64,000 nt of DNA from JABDLO01 sp041749255 (GCA_041749255.1 JBGTBR010000044.1:62001-126000); one strand, 5' to 3'. Positions 44,397 to 52,772 are shown, counted from the first letter of the stretch. Translations and numbers: made by a program. The notes: generated from the letters alone by a model not told the origin.

Positions 44397-44783
44397 ATGG
44401 AAAAAGATGAACTTACATATAACATAATCGGATGTGCTATGAAGGTGCACAATAAACTTGGTCCAGGTTTCCAGGAAGTAATTTATCAACGATGTCTGGC
44501 TATAGAATTGAATAGGGTAGGAATCGAATTCCTCAGGGAACAAAAACACACTATTTATTATGATGAATACAAAGTAGGAACCAGAAGGGCTGATTTTGTT
44601 GTAGAAAATAAAGTTGTGGTAGAATTAAAAGCTGTGGTCAATCTGGAAGATGTGCACCTTGCTCAGGCAAAAAATTATGTTGTGGCATATGATTTCCCAC
44701 TTGGTCTACTTATCAATTTTGGTAATCAAAGTTTACAACAAAAACTACTATTCAATCCAAAGTACCACCCTAAAAATGTCTGA
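44397..44783 (+). CDS. GxxExxY family protein (PD-(D/E)XK nuclease-like)
   Basis: A 128-residue protein with the family's signatures: IIGCAMKVHNKLGPGFQEVIYQRCLAIEL, containing the G-x2-E-x2-Y element, then YKVGTRRADFVVENKVVVELKAV, whose D and E-x-K match a PD-(D/E)XK nuclease centre, and AQAKNYV and PLGLLINFG. Function is unproven; the nuclease fold is predicted for the family. It is bracketed by related REP-like inverted repeats at 44301-44394 and 44778-44927, as is common for these genes, suggesting a small ORF-plus-repeat unit that copies or moves as one piece (inference). Confidence 0.85.
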   Translation: MEKDELTYNIIGCAMKVHNKLGPGFQEVIYQRCLAIELNRVGIEFLREQKHTIYYDEYKVGTRRADFVVENKVVVELKAVVNLEDVHLAQAKNYVVAYDFPLGLLINFGNQSLQQKLLFNPKYHPKNV

Positions 44784-44927
44784 GTCTGAATTTACAAAAT
44801 TCAAAAATTTACAGAATGAGAAGTAAGCAATTCAGATAATTTTATTAAAATACCAGAGTCGAATATTATGATAAATTCCACCCAATTATGCAAATTCTAT
44901 ATTTCAACAAATTCAAATTCATATAGA
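44778..44927. repeat. REP-like block, downstream copy
   Basis: GTCTGAGTCTGAATTTACAA from 44778 and the CAATTATGCAAATTCTATAT segment at 44883-44902 repeat, in the same order and orientation, the two halves of the block upstream of the GxxExxY gene. The copy overlaps the last codons of that gene. Some 60 bases of different sequence separate the halves here. Confidence 0.65.
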
Positions 44928-45262
44928 TGAGAAAGGAAAAGAAATTAATACCCAGGTTGCGTTTTCCTGAGTTTGCGAATGAAGGGTAATGGGATTTCAG
45001 AGGGTTAAATGTGTTTGTAACCAGTGGAAAAGCACTTCTGACAATAAAGAGAATTGCATTAGGAACTATACGAATTTCAGTCTTCAATAAATCTTTGACA
45101 GCACTAACCATTGCACACCCACTCCTGAAAACCATCCCGCATGGCTTAGTCAGTTTCATTAATTTTTCAAAATATATTAAGTTTATGCAGATAAATACCA
45201 ATATCTCATATTTTTAAAGACATTACCATTTCAAGATACTCATCAATTAAAAAATGTATACC
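44928..45262. other. Intergenic region with no supported gene
   Basis: A leftward open frame of 111 codons covers part of it (44866-45201), with a Cys- and Ser-rich translation that I do not recognise and no start signal. I do not call it a gene. No terminator or promoter stands out. Confidence 0.4.
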
Positions 45263-45913
45263 ATGAAATTTTCAAGCAAAATGATCGGATTTATTCTCAT
45301 AGTCATGATGACATCAAGTTGTAAAAGTAAAAGCCAACTAGATGATTTTGATTATGGACAAGTAGAAAATGGAATCTATCAAAATGAATATTTTGGCTTT
45401 AGTATGACATTGCCGGTAGATTGGGTCGTACAATCGCAAGAACAAAGAGAAAATATTGTCAATACAGGCAAAAAAATGGTAGCAGGCGATGATGAAAATA
45501 TAAAAAGCGCAATGAAGGCATCTGAGGTAAATTCAGCAAATTTATTGGCAGTATTTCAATATGAGCTAGGCGCACCCGTTGACCAAAATCCAAATGTTAT
45601 GATTATTGCTGAAAGCGTGAAAAATGCACCGGGGATTAAAAATGGGAGTGATTACCTTTTTCAGGCCAGAAGAATGCTTCAGCAGGGACATTTTAAATAT
45701 GACTATATATCAGAAGAATTTGAACGCGAAATATTTAATGACATTGAATTTTATAGAATGGATACCCGTATAAATCATATGGGTCTGGAAGTAAAGCAGG
45801 AATATTATTCGACCGTATTAAAAGGATTTGGATTTAACGTAATCATATCTTATATAACCGATGAACAAAAGGAAATTCTTTTAAACTCTTTGCAATCAAT
45901 GATATTCGAATAA
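45263..45913 (+). CDS. Lipoprotein of unknown function (PsbP/DUF1795-like beginning)
   Basis: A 216-residue protein with lipoprotein signal MKFSSKMIGFILIVMMTSSC, Cys being the lipidated residue. The mature part begins YQNEYFGFSMTLPVDWVV, resembling the PsbP/DUF1795 pattern of small bacterial lipoproteins, and the C-terminal KQEYYSTVLKGFGFNVIISY and DEQKEILLNSLQSMIF fit the last strand and helix of that fold. No catalytic residues are recognisable. It lies in an accessory region with no functional neighbours. The ATG at 45263 is used because it starts the signal peptide; another ATG is nine bases upstream. Confidence 0.7.
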   Translation: MKFSSKMIGFILIVMMTSSCKSKSQLDDFDYGQVENGIYQNEYFGFSMTLPVDWVVQSQEQRENIVNTGKKMVAGDDENIKSAMKASEVNSANLLAVFQYELGAPVDQNPNVMIIAESVKNAPGIKNGSDYLFQARRMLQQGHFKYDYISEEFEREIFNDIEFYRMDTRINHMGLEVKQEYYSTVLKGFGFNVIISYITDEQKEILLNSLQSMIFE

Positions 45914-45959
45914 TCAATTACGAGATATCAATTACGAATTAAAAATTACGAATTACAAG
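45914..45959. repeat. ATTACGAATT-type repeats before the four-helix-bundle pseudogene
   Basis: A run of AATTACGAGATATC/AATTACGAATTAAA units ends at the ATG at 45960. The same unit reappears after the pseudogene at about 46305-46375. Confidence 0.75.
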
Positions 45960-46330
45960 ATGAAGCAAGACAATATAATACAGCAGAAGTCATTTGCTTT
46001 TGCAATTCGCATTGTTAGTCTATACAAGTTTCTTACTGCTAAAAAAAAGGAATTTGTCTTATCTAAACAACTTTTACGAAGTGGAACTTCGATTGGGGCG
46101 AATATTGAAGAATCGATTGGAGGACAATCAGATAAGGATTTTCTCTCGAAAATTAGCATTGCCTATAAAGAAGCAAGAGAATCTATTATTGGATAAAACT
46201 TATACAAGCAACAGATTATCTATCAGAAGAACAAGCTCAAAGTTTCCTTTTTGATGCAGAAGAAATCTGTAAAATTCTCGGAAAAATTCAAATTACACTT
46301 AAAGGAAAATTAAAAATTATGAATTTATAA
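45960..46330 (+). pseudogene. Four-helix-bundle protein (23S rRNA intervening-sequence type), frameshifted
   Basis: The first 78 codons encode MKQDNIIQQKSFAFAIRIV, LSKQLLRSGTSIGANIEE and SDKDFLSKISIAYKEARESI, the conserved first part of the four-helix-bundle family. The frame stops at 46194-46196, but the expected continuation YWIKLIQATDYLSEEQAQSF and AEEICKILGKI is present one base out of frame to the TAA at 46330. Restoring one T in the ATTATT at about 46185 would give the usual ARESIYWI. A single-base deletion therefore split the gene (a sequencing error is possible). It is bracketed by ATTACGAATT repeats. Its role is unknown in this phylum. Confidence 0.85.
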
Positions 46331-46375
46331 TTACGAATGATCAAAATTACGAATTACGAATTAAAAATTGAATTA
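46305..46375. repeat. ATTACGAATT-type repeats after the four-helix-bundle pseudogene
   Basis: Several degenerate AATTACGAATTAAAAATT units overlap the 3' end of the pseudogene and run up to the next ATG. They match the repeats in front of it, forming direct flanks. Confidence 0.75.
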
Positions 46376-46524
46376 TGAATATGAAGCAAGACAATATTTT
46401 AAAGTTTGATGAATTACTCTACCAATCCGGTTGGCCAATACCAGGCACCATTCGAAGACTATCTACAGTTCACGATCAGATGGAGATACTTGGTGAACAA
46501 ATTGCTAAAGAATTACATAATTAA
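46375..46524 (+). CDS. Small ORF of unknown function
   Basis: A 49-codon frame (the second Met at 46381 is also possible) reads MNMKQDNILKFDELLYQSG and ends LGEQIAKELHN, with no signal or membrane segment. Its first 17 bases after the second ATG (ATGAAGCAAGACAATAT) repeat those of the four-helix-bundle pseudogene at 45960, so it may derive from a second copy of that start fused to other sequence. The next gene starts six bases after its stop. I do not recognise it. Confidence 0.3.
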   Translation: MNMKQDNILKFDELLYQSGWPIPGTIRRLSTVHDQMEILGEQIAKELHN

Positions 46525-46530
46525 CATCCT

Positions 46531-47301
46531 ATGCTACGCTTCTTCCGCCAAATCCGAAAAAAACTGATCGAACAGGATAATGTTCGAAAATACCTGCTCT
46601 ATGCTATTGGAGAAATTTTACTTGTGGTGATTGGAATTTTAATCGCCCTGCAGGTGAATACCTGGAATGAAAACCGGCAAAAACAGATAGAAGAGCGGTA
46701 CTATATGGAGAAGTTAATTGAGAACATTGAAGCCGATTCGGCATTGGTTGTATTTTTAAAAAATGCCCAATCAAGAATCTTATCGAATATCGACTCGGCT
46801 CTTTATATGATGGTTGATGAGAGTGTATTTGAGACAGATAAATTCGCGATCCATCTTAACAGCATGTTGGCTATACCCACATTCACTCAAAATAGTGTCA
46901 CATACGATAACTTAATCGCATCGGGAAAAATAAGTTTAATCACTGACCAACAACTGGTGAATGCGTTATTTACCTATTACGATCCGGGAAATGAATTCAT
47001 TCGTTGGGATGATGGATTGAGGCACTATACCCGGAATATATTCGGACCTTTTATACTCAATACCTATTACTTAACAGAAGGCGGACTAGATGGAGGTTTG
47101 GTAAATGAGAATTATTCCAAATTGCAAAAACCAGTTTATACCTATAGCTCTTTAAGAGAAAATCAACAACTACTGAATTATTTGAACATGAAATACCGAA
47201 TCCTCACAGGGCAAAAACAGATTTACACCGAATCTATAGCACCTATGCAAACAGAATTATTGCAATGGCTACGATCGGACTTAAAAAAATTGGAAAACTG
47301 A
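46531..47301 (+). CDS. DUF6090 family membrane protein, copy 1
   Basis: A 256-residue protein with the DUF6090 N-terminus FFRQIRKKLIEQDNVRKYLLYAIGEI, one membrane helix LLVVIGILIALQVNTWNE and a soluble helical domain. These proteins occur in tandem families in Bacteroidota, with unknown function. The stop overlaps the next gene's ATG by one base (TGATG), and the next gene is a paralogue. N-terminal lysines and arginines before the helix place the C-terminal domain outside the membrane (positive-inside rule, inference). Confidence 0.85.
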   Translation: MLRFFRQIRKKLIEQDNVRKYLLYAIGEILLVVIGILIALQVNTWNENRQKQIEERYYMEKLIENIEADSALVVFLKNAQSRILSNIDSALYMMVDESVFETDKFAIHLNSMLAIPTFTQNSVTYDNLIASGKISLITDQQLVNALFTYYDPGNEFIRWDDGLRHYTRNIFGPFILNTYYLTEGGLDGGLVNENYSKLQKPVYTYSSLRENQQLLNYLNMKYRILTGQKQIYTESIAPMQTELLQWLRSDLKKLEN

Positions 47302-48065
47302 TGCTAAAATTCTTCCGCACCATACGAAAAAAACTGATCGAAGAACAAAACCTTCGAAAGTACCTCATCTACGCTATTGGCGAAATCCTGCTGGTAGTGA
47401 TCGGGATTTTGATTGCACTTCAATTAAACATACAAAAAGAAGAGGCGAAAGAAAAGAAAGTGATTGAGCAGCTTTTAATGGGCATTCAGGCTGATTTGAA
47501 ACTGGAAGTAGGACGTGAGGATTTTCTACATGCCTATTATGGCGATATTACAGATGGTATTCAACAAATTCTTTTAAATTACCAAAGGAAGGAAAGCAAT
47601 ACCAATCAAGAGCTAGGGCAATATTTCCTGAACACTTTTGAATTTCGAAAATTTTCCAAGTTTAATACCAACTATCAAACACTATACGGAAGTGGTCTTT
47701 TGCAAGAAATTGAAGACAAAAAGTTATCAGAAGAAATCATTACCTACTATTCCAAACAATTTTTAGAGTGGTCTTTAGAAATTTATCAACAAAAAGCCAG
47801 TGCGTTTCATTTTAACGAAGCCCTTCAATTTGATCCTCTCGATAAACTTCAGACAGGGGCCAAATATCAAAACATTCCCAATTTTCGATTGGATGTCGGT
47901 GACCATTATTCAACAGATTTTAAAGAATTTATCAAAGAACCTGAAGTATTAAACTTCCTTGTAGATCTCTTACACCAGAGTGAATTGGTTTTTAGTAATC
48001 TTAATACCTATAAAGAAACCAACCTTACTTTATCAAACAGAATACAACAATACCTCAATCAATGA
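47301..48065 (+). CDS. DUF6090 family membrane protein, copy 2
   Basis: A 254-residue paralogue of the preceding gene with FFRTIRKKLIEEQNLRKYLIYAIGEI, the helix LLVVIGILIALQLNI and a coiled soluble part. Start at 47301 rather than the upstream frame start because the DUF6090 N-terminus begins there. The stop overlaps the next start (ATGA at 48062). Apart from the conserved first 45 residues the C-terminal domains of the two copies differ strongly. Confidence 0.85.
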   Translation: MLKFFRTIRKKLIEEQNLRKYLIYAIGEILLVVIGILIALQLNIQKEEAKEKKVIEQLLMGIQADLKLEVGREDFLHAYYGDITDGIQQILLNYQRKESNTNQELGQYFLNTFEFRKFSKFNTNYQTLYGSGLLQEIEDKKLSEEIITYYSKQFLEWSLEIYQQKASAFHFNEALQFDPLDKLQTGAKYQNIPNFRLDVGDHYSTDFKEFIKEPEVLNFLVDLLHQSELVFSNLNTYKETNLTLSNRIQQYLNQ

Positions 48066-48874
48066 TAAAATTTTTCCGCAAAATCCGCCAAAAACTGATC
48101 GAACAAGATAACGTTCGAAAATACCTGGTCATCGCTGCTGCAACCGCTAAAATAGTCAATAGCCATATTTTGTCACTTGATGATACACTCACTAAGCTCT
48201 TGCCTGAGCTTAGCGGTAGAATCGAAAATTCAGGGCAAATTACCTTGAAAATGTTGCTTCAACACCGTAGTGGCATTCCTGATTGGATTAAAGACCCTTT
48301 GTTCCCATGGGACAAGCCGCCATCGGATGTCAACAAGGTTTTGGAATTAGTATTGGATGAACCCGCAGAATTTGAACCTGATAGTCGTTATTATTATTCC
48401 AACACGAATTATCTATTGATAGGTAAAATTCTTGATAACACATTGGGCTTTAGCCATCAGCAATTTATCAAAAATGAGATTTTAACAGGTCTGGGGTTAA
48501 AACACACTTTTAGCTTACTGAGTGAAGTAGATCCCAGCGAAGTTGTGGGTGGGTACGATACTAATTACGATAAGGATGTGAAGATGCTTGATTTTGTAGC
48601 TCCCGGCGGATCGATGGTTGCTTCCACAGAGGATGTAGGGATATTTTTGAGGGCATTGCATGATGGCTCCTTGCTAAATAATGAAGAGCAGGCCATATAT
48701 TCCTCTATTTATAAATTTGATCACACTGGTTTATTGCCAGGATACCAGAGTATCGCCAGGTATCACAAGAATATTGATGCTGTGGTCATTCAGTTTATAA
48801 ACACAAGTGGAGGTGACTCGTGGACTGTATCGGAAATTGTATATAACCGTATTATCAAAATTTTGAGCAGGTGA
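48062..48874 (+). CDS. Chimeric protein: DUF6090 start fused to a serine hydrolase lacking SxxK
   Basis: The first 22 codons repeat the DUF6090 start (FFRKIRQKLIEQDNVRKYL, 48062-48127). The frame then runs directly into a class-C beta-lactamase-like serine hydrolase from IAAATAKIV onwards: LSLDDTLTKLLPEL, LLQHRSGIPDW, YYYSNTNYLLIG (the Tyr-x-Asn motif), and HTGLLPGYQS (the HTG motif). In the family the catalytic SxxK immediately precedes IAAA..., so this element and the signal peptide are missing. The gene looks like a fusion by deletion between two genes and the product should not be a functional hydrolase. No frame damage is visible downstream. Confidence 0.85.
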   Translation: MIKFFRKIRQKLIEQDNVRKYLVIAAATAKIVNSHILSLDDTLTKLLPELSGRIENSGQITLKMLLQHRSGIPDWIKDPLFPWDKPPSDVNKVLELVLDEPAEFEPDSRYYYSNTNYLLIGKILDNTLGFSHQQFIKNEILTGLGLKHTFSLLSEVDPSEVVGGYDTNYDKDVKMLDFVAPGGSMVASTEDVGIFLRALHDGSLLNNEEQAIYSSIYKFDHTGLLPGYQSIARYHKNIDAVVIQFINTSGGDSWTVSEIVYNRIIKILSR

Positions 48875-49037
48875 AAAAAGATCAATCTAATGGTAACCAT
48901 TATTAAAGATATGAAAATGAAAAGACCAAAAAAGGCTCTAAAGAGCAATATCCCTGGTATCTTCCTCCTTTGGAGCAATCACAAAATGAATCTTTAGCTA
49001 ACGACTACAGGTGTCTGCAAACCATCGGGTATACTAT

Positions 49038-49215
49038 TAAAATGCGGCTTTAACTCAACTTAAAATGCTGGAATCCTGTGTTTTAGCAATGCCATTTGTT
49101 GTTGAGAATAAAATGATTAGATTTGGACAGTGTATTTTAAGAGTGCCAGTGCATTGACCAGAGCTCATATGCGAAATATACAAAATTGGAGGGATGGAGA
49201 TCCGGGTATATATTT
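49038..49215. repeat. ~178-base direct repeat, left copy
   Basis: This copy aligns with 52595-52772 at a constant offset of 3,556 bases, changing to 3,558 near the end (a 2-base indel). Shared blocks include TAAAATG, AAAATGATTAGATTTG, GAGTGCC(A/C)GTGC, TTGACCAGA and GGGATGGAG. It lies between the chimeric hydrolase gene and the AraC gene. No gene was seen in 48875-49260. Confidence 0.85.
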
Positions 49216-49260
49216 GGTGACGGTAATTATAGAAAGACGCAAAATGAGAAAAAATAGGGA

Positions 49261-50109
49261 ATGATTTCAAATAATTTCATTTTACATGAAGATGCCCGCC
49301 AATACCAATGGACAGGTGATTGCTTTCTTTCTATTAAATCCTTTTATAATGGTTCGGCTAAATACAGTGTACAAAAGCGTGAATATACGGTCAACGATAA
49401 AAACTATCTGATTCTAAATGATTGCACTAAATATAGTTTAATCATAGACAATGTAGCTCCCATAGAATCATTTTGTGTATTCTTTACACCCGAATTTGTT
49501 TGCCAAGTGGTTTCAGAGTTAAACTCATCTGAAGAGCAACTTCTTGATTTTTCAATTAAAAGAACAGAGGGAATTAAATTATTTGAAAGAAATTATCTGC
49601 ATGGAGGTCAGGTTTCTAAAATTTTGCAGCAAGGCAGAGAATTATCAATGTTAACCATGTCAGAAATAGAAAAGGAAGAACTTTATTATGCATTATTGAA
49701 CAATATCCTTTTTCAAAATGATAATTCCCTAAAGGAGGCAGACAGGTTAAAGTCAAAAAAGAGCACTACCAGGGAAGAAATATACCGGAGAGTATATTAC
49801 GCAAAAGACTTTATTGATAGTAATTACTCCGAAGATTTAAACTTGAAGAAAATATCTCAGGTAGCAATGCTTTCTGAAAACCACTTGTTGAGAAATTTCG
49901 GTCAAATTTTTAATATCAGTCCTTTCCAATACATAACACAACTAAAGATAGCAGAAGCAATACGGCAAATAATCGAGACAGACAAAAGTGTAACAGAGAT
50001 TGCATTGGCTCTTGGGTATTCGAGCTTGAGCAACTTCAGCTATTACTTCAAGAGTATTTTAGGCCTTTCCCCCAAATCTCTTCGAAATAAGGTGAGATAT
50101 AGTAAATAG
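49261..50109 (+). CDS. AraC-family transcriptional regulator
   Basis: A 282-residue regulator. The C-terminal DNA-binding domain (about residues 180-280) has the two HTH motifs: LKKISQVAMLSENHLLRNFGQ and VTEIALALGYSSLSNFSYYFK followed by the AraC-signature G-x-SPKSLR. The N-terminal half is a cupin-like ligand domain of unknown specificity. It is the first gene of a group with an ankyrin protein and an ABC transporter, 40-100 bases apart on the same strand, so it may regulate them (inference). The whole group is flanked by direct repeats. Confidence 0.9.
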   Translation: MISNNFILHEDARQYQWTGDCFLSIKSFYNGSAKYSVQKREYTVNDKNYLILNDCTKYSLIIDNVAPIESFCVFFTPEFVCQVVSELNSSEEQLLDFSIKRTEGIKLFERNYLHGGQVSKILQQGRELSMLTMSEIEKEELYYALLNNILFQNDNSLKEADRLKSKKSTTREEIYRRVYYAKDFIDSNYSEDLNLKKISQVAMLSENHLLRNFGQIFNISPFQYITQLKIAEAIRQIIETDKSVTEIALALGYSSLSNFSYYFKSILGLSPKSLRNKVRYSK

Positions 50110-50150
50110 TTGATCTAAAGTCTAGCTTTCTTTGAATAAATTTTAAAGAC

Positions 50151-50870
50151 ATGAAAAAAGTAGGGATTCTTATTTTCGCGTTCATATTATCAACAACGAT
50201 AAAAGCAAATGACATGATTGATTTACTTAAAAAACATATCGAAAATAAAGAGGCTGATAAGATTATAAAATTGATTTTAAATAATCCAGAAATTTTAGAT
50301 GAAAAAGATGAGAATGGAAGCTCAGGATTATTGTTGATTGCATACAGTGGAATGGAAACAGCCTTCAACAAAGCAAAAGAACTCAAAAATTCATTTGCAT
50401 TTCATGAGGCAATAGTATGTGGGAGAATGGATGACATAAAAGATTCTCTTACACATGATAAAAGTTATGCAAACCAGCATTCAAATGATGGTTTCACGCC
50501 TTTATCCCTGGCGGCATTTTTTAATCAAACAGCAATTGCAAAATTGCTCCTTGAAAATGGAGCTGACCCTAATTTACATGCCACCAACCCTTCCAAAGTA
50601 AATGCTCTTCACTCCGCTGTGGCAAAAGAAAACTATGAGTTGTGTAAGATCTTAATGGAATATGGAGTAAACGTAAATGCACCCCAAACCCAAAATGTTA
50701 CGGCTTTGCATTCTGCTGCACATAGAGGAAACTTAAAATTAGTAATGCTATTGGTGGAGAACGGAGCAAAAATTAACCTTGAAATGGACAATGGGGAAAC
50801 AGCTTTAAACATTGCTCAAAAAGAAGGTCATAAAGAGGTGAAAGAATATTTAGAGGGAGTATCGAAATAA
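50151..50870 (+). CDS. Ankyrin-repeat exported protein
   Basis: A 239-residue protein with an apparent signal peptide MKKVGILIFAFILSTTIKAN. At least three ankyrin repeats follow: DGFTPLSLAAFFNQTAIAKLL, VNALHSAVAKENYELCKILMEYG and VTALHSAAHRGNLKLVMLLVENG, plus a partial fourth ending NGETALNIAQKEGHKEVKEYL. Ankyrin domains bind proteins; the partner is unknown. Its stop overlaps the ABC ATPase start region by one base (50870), so it is cotranscribed with it. Confidence 0.88.
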   Translation: MKKVGILIFAFILSTTIKANDMIDLLKKHIENKEADKIIKLILNNPEILDEKDENGSSGLLLIAYSGMETAFNKAKELKNSFAFHEAIVCGRMDDIKDSLTHDKSYANQHSNDGFTPLSLAAFFNQTAIAKLLLENGADPNLHATNPSKVNALHSAVAKENYELCKILMEYGVNVNAPQTQNVTALHSAAHRGNLKLVMLLVENGAKINLEMDNGETALNIAQKEGHKEVKEYLEGVSK

Positions 50871-51775
50871 TGAAAATAATTAAAACGAAATCATTAACGA
50901 AACACTTCGGCTCAATTGTCGCTGCAGAGGACATTTCCATTCAAGTCAATCAAGGAGAGATTTACGGTTTTTTAGGTCTTAATGGAGCGGGTAAAACGAC
51001 ATTAATTCGGATGCTCTTAGGTATGATAAAGCCAGACAGCGGCGCAATCAAACTTTTTGACGAGCAACTTACATCTCAATTCGGCCAATGGAATAACATT
51101 GGCTACATGGTAGAAACACCACACTCGTATCCCAACCTTTCGGTTTACGATAACCTGAGAGTGATTTACAAACTGCGACAACTTACCAGCCCCAATGCTA
51201 TTCACAACATTATTGAAAAATTAAGGCTCACAAGATACAGCCAAACCAGGGCCAATGAACTGTCTCTTGGGAATCAGCAGCGGTTAGGACTTGCGAAAGC
51301 ACTCATACACAGTCCGAAACTTCTAATACTTGATGAGCCGATAAATGGATTAGACCCCGAAGGTATTGTGGAAGTGCGGGGACTCTTATCAGAACTGGCA
51401 AATAATGGTTCGACCATTTTTCTATCAAGCCACATACTCGGCGAAATATCCAGGATTGCAAGTCGCATAGGCATTATACACGAAGGGAAATTGATAAAAG
51501 AAATAACCACACAGGAGTTATCAAACCAAATCATTAAGAAAGTTTTGGTGCAAACAGCCGACAATCATAATGCAATTCAGCACTTGATAAATTCAAATTA
51601 TTCAGCATCACTTTCAAGCACAAATAGAATTGAAATCACGAATAAAGAGGCTCTTGAACATCCCGAGCTCGTTTCAAAACTATTAACGGAAAATGGACTG
51701 CCACCAAAACAAGTTTATCTGGTTTCGGAAGATTTGGAAATGTATTTCCTGCGTACCATAAAGGAGAATACGTAA
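50870..51775 (+). CDS. ABC transporter ATPase (ABC-2 exporter type)
   Basis: A 301-residue ATPase with Walker A GLNGAGKTTLIRM, Q-loop region YGFLGLNG and IGYMVETPHSYPNL, signature LSLGNQQRLGLAKAL, Walker B LLILDEPINGLDPEG and the H-loop FLSSHILGEI. The C-terminal extension is typical of exporters of the BcrA/GldA-like group. Its stop overlaps the permease ATG by one base (51775), showing coupling. The substrate is unknown; an antimicrobial-resistance or peptide-export role is common in the group. Confidence 0.92.
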   Translation: MKIIKTKSLTKHFGSIVAAEDISIQVNQGEIYGFLGLNGAGKTTLIRMLLGMIKPDSGAIKLFDEQLTSQFGQWNNIGYMVETPHSYPNLSVYDNLRVIYKLRQLTSPNAIHNIIEKLRLTRYSQTRANELSLGNQQRLGLAKALIHSPKLLILDEPINGLDPEGIVEVRGLLSELANNGSTIFLSSHILGEISRIASRIGIIHEGKLIKEITTQELSNQIIKKVLVQTADNHNAIQHLINSNYSASLSSTNRIEITNKEALEHPELVSKLLTENGLPPKQVYLVSEDLEMYFLRTIKENT

Positions 51776-52563
51776 TGAAACATCAAATACGGGCAATACA
51801 AGCAGAGCTAATAAAAATAAAACATTCAAAAATCATTTTGGCAACTTTTATTGCATTTGGTATAGCGCCAATTATGGGAGTAGTATTTACTCTTATTTTG
51901 CAGAATAGCGAAGCATTAGAAAAAGCCAGTGGGCTTGCTGCCAAAGCTAAAACAATGAACTTTGAAGCAAATTGGAAATCATATATCGACATATTGACAC
52001 AAGCTGTTGGTGTTGGAGGGGTTCTGGTATTTGGATTTGTAGCAAGTTGGATTTTTGGACGTGAATACTCAGACGGAACTGCAAAAGATTTGCTTTCTCT
52101 TCCAACTTCCCGGACTAAAATTTTGAATGCAAAATTTGTGTTGTACGGATTTTGGTGTTTAATGCTTGTTATGTCTAACTTATTGATTGCTTTTTTACTT
52201 GGGACAATTTTGCAACTACCCATGATTAGTACAGACTGGTTAGTTCAATCACTGACAGACTATTTTATTACAACCATTTTGACAATTATTGTTGGAGTCC
52301 CCATTGCGTTTTTTGCTCTATATGGCAAAGGCTATCTTGCACCTTTGGGCTTTGTTGCATTGACTTTGGTTTTTTCACAAGTAATTGCAGCAACAGGTTA
52401 TGGTACATATTTCCCCTGGTCAGTTCCAGGACTTTATAGTGGAGCAGGTGGTGAATATAAAGATTTATTGGACCATTTTAGTTATATAATTTTAATACTG
52501 ACAGGTATTGCAGGTTATTTCGCAACGACAATTTATTGTAGAGTAGCGGATCAAACGAAATGA
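51775..52563 (+). CDS. ABC-2 type transporter permease
   Basis: A 262-residue membrane protein with six hydrophobic segments. The start MKHQIRAIQAELIKIKHSKI and the segment WIFGREYSDGTAKDLLSLPTSR (the FGREYxxGT motif) are hallmarks of ABC-2 permeases of bacitracin/lantibiotic-resistance type. It forms an exporter with the ATPase encoded immediately upstream. The right-hand copy of the direct repeat begins 32 bases downstream. Confidence 0.88.
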   Translation: MKHQIRAIQAELIKIKHSKIILATFIAFGIAPIMGVVFTLILQNSEALEKASGLAAKAKTMNFEANWKSYIDILTQAVGVGGVLVFGFVASWIFGREYSDGTAKDLLSLPTSRTKILNAKFVLYGFWCLMLVMSNLLIAFLLGTILQLPMISTDWLVQSLTDYFITTILTIIVGVPIAFFALYGKGYLAPLGFVALTLVFSQVIAATGYGTYFPWSVPGLYSGAGGEYKDLLDHFSYIILILTGIAGYFATTIYCRVADQTK

Positions 52564-52594
52564 AAAAGGCAAACTACTGGTAACATTGGTAACC

Positions 52595-52772
52595 GAAATG
52601 CTGCTTTTGTCCAATTTAAAATGTTGGGGTTCTGTGTTTTGGCAAAACCATTCGAATTATAGTATAAAATGATTAGATTTGAACTGTTTATTCCAAGAGT
52701 GCCCGTGCTTTGACCAGAACAGACATTTTCGAAATACACGCAATAGTAGGGATGGAGTTACGGGTATTTAAT
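52595..52772. repeat. ~178-base direct repeat, right copy
   Basis: This is the partner of the left copy at 49038-49215, in the same orientation. Together they bracket the AraC-ankyrin-ABC group. Some 65 bases later a decayed T9SS sorting domain begins. Confidence 0.85.

Noticed and set aside
44866..45201. Leftward 111-codon open frame
   Set aside because: It overlaps the repeat block, has no recognisable domain or start signal, and its composition looks like chance.
49038..52772. Classical composite transposon
   Set aside because: The flanking repeats encode no transposase and have no terminal inverted repeats that I can see.
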